A stretch of DNA of 64,000 bases, taken from Algoriphagus resistens (GTDB taxonomy: Bacteria; Bacteroidota; Bacteroidia; Cytophagales; Cyclobacteriaceae). The DNA is taken from contig NZ_LMXN01000004.1 of NCBI RefSeq assembly GCF_001442615.1, forward strand, positions 62,001-126,000, written 5' to 3'. This document shows, one piece after another, positions 62,701 to 64,000 of the stretch (position 1 is the first letter of the stretch; every line of letters starts with the position of its first letter). Made by a program: the position numbers and the translations under genes. The notes below the pieces were generated by a model. It was not told where the DNA came from. It did not search any database and saw nothing but the letters and a program-made list of their open reading frames with translations.

Positions 62701-63409
62701 CATCTTCATGGATAGTATAAATTTCATTGCTGTTTATACTGTAGGGATAAAAAGCATCGCTGGTGTAATTATAAAACGTATGTCCGGGTCCATCTGGGTT
62801 CTCTGGAGGCAGGACAAAAAGTCCGTTTTTCATAGTCGCATACCAGACTTGCCCCAGATCATCGGTGAGCACTTTATTGATTTCTACCTCAGGATATTTC
62901 TTGATCAGAAGATCTTTTAAAGCCTGTGTTCCTTTGTCTGCAATGACACAGGAGTTACATGGTTTAAATTCACCTGTAGAAAAACTGTACGTCTCCCCCT
63001 CAAGGACAATAAACAGCTCACCTTTTAGGTCCAGTCCAAAATCCCCTACCTCACTTTCAAAATAAAAATTCACAAAATCATCCCCTTGCTTGTAACTGAT
63101 TGATTGGCGTGTAGACTTCACCCATAACACATTCTGCTTGTCTATTAACAGATTGAAAATAAAATTTCCCGGAAGGGATTTCGGATCGTCCGGCTTATGT
63201 TTATAAACCTGAAAACTGGAGCCATCAAAGTAATTCAGTCCATCCCAAGTGGCTATCCATAGACCTCCTGTTGCGTCGTTTTCAAAATCGTTGACAGAAT
63301 TATTAGAAAGTCCATCCTCAACCTGATAGGTCTTGAATTTTATATTTTGGGCCTGACAAAGCTCAATACCAATCAGCCCTATCAAAAAAAATACGCAAAT
63401 CCACTTCAT
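59705..63409 (-). CDS. Hybrid two-component-like regulator with degenerate kinase/receiver and AraC domain
   Basis: The 1234-residue sensor has a signal peptide (to about CQAQ, 20), a periplasmic propeller of two-component-regulator repeats (about 25-580; repeated GLWIATWDGL, NVWIGYKDGG type), a Y_Y_Y domain (about 585-665), one transmembrane helix (676-693), coiled coil (about 700-755), then HisKA-, HATPase- and receiver-like regions and an AraC-type DNA-binding domain (about 1140-1229; VSEVSFACGFNDPKYFSKMF). The HisKA position that should read HEFRTPL is GQFKLPLSEL (no His), and the receiver-like part (about 983-1095) has INALIIYNEKMS where the phospho-acceptor Asp should be. It probably controls susCD directly upstream of them; without phosphotransfer the mechanism must be conformational. 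Confidence 0.85.
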   Translation of the reverse strand: MKWICVFFLIGLIGIELCQAQNIKFKTYQVEDGLSNNSVNDFENDATGGLWIATWDGLNYFDGSSFQVYKHKPDDPKSLPGNFIFNLLIDKQNVLWVKSTRQSISYKQGDDFVNFYFESEVGDFGLDLKGELFIVLEGETYSFSTGEFKPCNSCVIADKGTQALKDLLIKKYPEVEINKVLTDDLGQVWYATMKNGLFVLPPENPDGPGHTFYNYTSDAFYPYSINSNEIYTIHEDVFGNVWIGYKDGGISMAYSNSGQIFSVYRHPVKNPAIPEETVRAITQGDGDQMWLGYYNSGLFVSEVGQETFQKYSLSQAKNNRDWDRIRSLYTDHSGSVWVGTYAGIARIDGDKQVQYFSAEDNALIPNNRNYNFIEAEDRASLWVACWGGLAKYSFKSDEFVPFEGQEKLVPYHIRHVLESDGKLYLATESNGVIIWNKGELSFLGESEGLLNPSVFSFEKDEDTGNIWIATMGGINIYHPDRGIFFKITEKEGLVSQLVYGILSSKDYMWVSTTNGISRISKEDFQVRTLPPNEGWQGAEFSEGGFYKNERGVLFFGGIDGLNYFHPQQLLIEDELPLLGIVKPETDLWTAQLKEGRLDLKVRRVAFTQNPQNKIQYQLAPLQTEWTDLGDDFRVVESSLTPGEYTFILRNSLEDNPALYASFGIIIPRPFWKSPVPWLIIGILLVVALLIWRNRNTQIQRQNLLKKVAERTELIEKQKLELEKINYDLDIKNREISDQKAELLTIHNRHKDSDFEIEQFKNYMLGQFKLPLSELKENIEQLSTKSRARKEGVLHQVNEIMSQVREWDRVSMLEHSQGYGNSLTILTPLVQDVFQHIKPKLKQYQIGFEEKYQLRENWVELDVIGFKLFWQYLIREMMKYLGEDASLAVYATSNTDTIQVQLKISSNLLTSNLDEIIKYSPYLKAAYSLLQKLSGVISYHTDDKILYVSTSIPFNEPSTQIQNNPVGYWKYINLNNELDPEKHHVVLLGKKYESDSLLKIIHNAEFDIIVEEDVHLVIEAIRNARINALIIYNEKMSQSIIELIEAIHATSKSDNHIPVVYIYDTIEPGFQDELMDLGIETFIQLPASSRFILKNISTRLHNIKRLKKEFKTFDFLQDETLEFSSPTEKLVREGMMMINEQLSNGNFKVESLSEALGVSKIKCYRAFKEVLNTSPSDVMMSLRIEKAQQLLGKNKMNVSEVSFACGFNDPKYFSKMFKKHTGHSPKNFYKSGQSN

Positions 63410-64000
63410 TTAATTTATTCAAAGACAATTAGCTTGAACTGCTGAAATACGACTTAATATAAATAGAAATCAATGCTGTGAGATAAATATTTTACACAGA
63501 ATAAATGTAAAATGTCAGCTGGTGGTGCGTTGAACAAGATTGTTTTTTGATTCAAGAGTACTTGCCCCAATTGATTTTAGTCTTTTTCTCTCCTATGTTT
63601 TTTAACTAGCAGAGAAATTATCTGACTTGGTCAGAAGGTATCGGAAACAACCCAGGGAAGAATACAAAGATCGTTCACCAAAATTGAGGAAGAACCCCGC
63701 TTTGACCACGTGACTCTGCGATCTTGATCGCCCGTGTTTTTTCAGTTATCGTTTGTTTTAAGGTTGACCAACAACCCTCAAGTATGGCAGGAAAAACTAT
63801 AATCATGAACTATCTCAAACAGATATTCCCCTTTAAGGATAGTCACATTGCTTGTGGGGCCTGGTGGAACTTGTAATTGGTTTAATACCTCACCTCTTCC
63901 TTGAAGAAGAATACTAATCAGCGGAAACATTAGTCTATCAAGTTCAAATAGGATGGGCTCTAGTGGTATATCCAGAAGAATTAGATAAAAATTGGTGTAG
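63410..64000. other. 590-bp stretch without a recognisable gene
   Basis: Only short frames occur. A plus-strand frame at 63784 starting MAGKTIIMNYLKQIF is faintly reminiscent of IS21 IstA N-termini but stops after 30 codons, and an adjacent frame reading IEEEPRFDHVTLRS is not recognised. This may be decayed mobile DNA or promoter region of the regulator gene (63410-63470, A+T-rich). Confidence 0.4.

Noticed and set aside
63784..63876. IS21 IstA fragment
   Set aside because: Resemblance is limited to a few residues at the start and the frame stops after 30 codons.
1..64000. CRISPR array
   Set aside because: No regularly spaced direct repeats of 25-40 bp with unique spacers were seen.

Overview
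The window comes from a Bacteroidota chromosome, most probably the order Cytophagales (Cyclobacteriaceae/Algoriphagus type). The evidence is a SusC/SusD pair with a hybrid two-component-like regulator, TAnnTTTG-type promoter elements, a BF3164-like propeller lipoprotein, DUF3078, a tmRNA with a GE..YA.AA tag, and Bacteroidota-style RHS proteins with tail-fibre-like partners. Genus-level placement is inference.

Layout. 0.2-30.3 kb is mainly ordinary chromosome: a Uma2 nuclease; an arginase-family formimidoylglutamase; two secreted propeller proteins; a bicupin plus PQQ-dehydrogenase pair, which with the convergent SMP-30 lactonase suggests periplasmic sugar oxidation; a fused FAD/Fe-S oxidoreductase; YdcF and DUF72 proteins; a HipBA toxin-antitoxin pair; an SDR gene abutting a large SF1 helicase; rlmD; two peptidases; an O-methyltransferase; a LysM transglycosylase; DUF3078; and dnaX. 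dnaX is split across two frames at an A10 tract in a way that predicts slippage producing short gamma and full-length tau. The tmRNA gene ssrA follows.

30.7-about 52.9 kb is accessory DNA. The 3' end of ssrA (GCTCCACC plus its terminator) is duplicated 20.7 kb away. Three junctions of one design can be read: a 67-bp element-end sequence (two copies), the hexamer GCTCCA, then the 3' end of a serine-recombinase gene on the minus strand (one intact, two remnants). I read this as accretion of at least three related elements at ssrA. The first unit (30708-49289) carries the recombinase, a small partner ORF, a RadC remnant and a roughly 14-kb minus-strand RHS locus: three tail-fibre-like genes, a YD-repeat protein without toxin, a lipocalin-like protein, a 1544-aa RHS protein with a His-rich C-terminal toxin candidate, its overlapping immunity candidate, a broken lipoprotein gene, a fourth tail-fibre-like gene and a coiled-coil/barrel-like exported protein. 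An intact-looking IS3-family element sits upstream. The second unit (49284-51431) holds only a DUF4143-type ATPase. The third is decayed (IS110 and AbiEi remnants).

52.9-63.4 kb is chromosomal again. A two-domain phosphodiesterase-alkaline phosphatase, SusD, SusC and a giant sensor-regulator look like a nutrient-uptake locus for a phosphorylated organic substrate. The regulator's kinase and receiver regions lack the phospho-acceptor residues. The last 590 bp has no recognisable gene. The best candidates for something little described are the RHS/tail-fibre locus, the tandem ssrA elements and the dnaX slippage arrangement.
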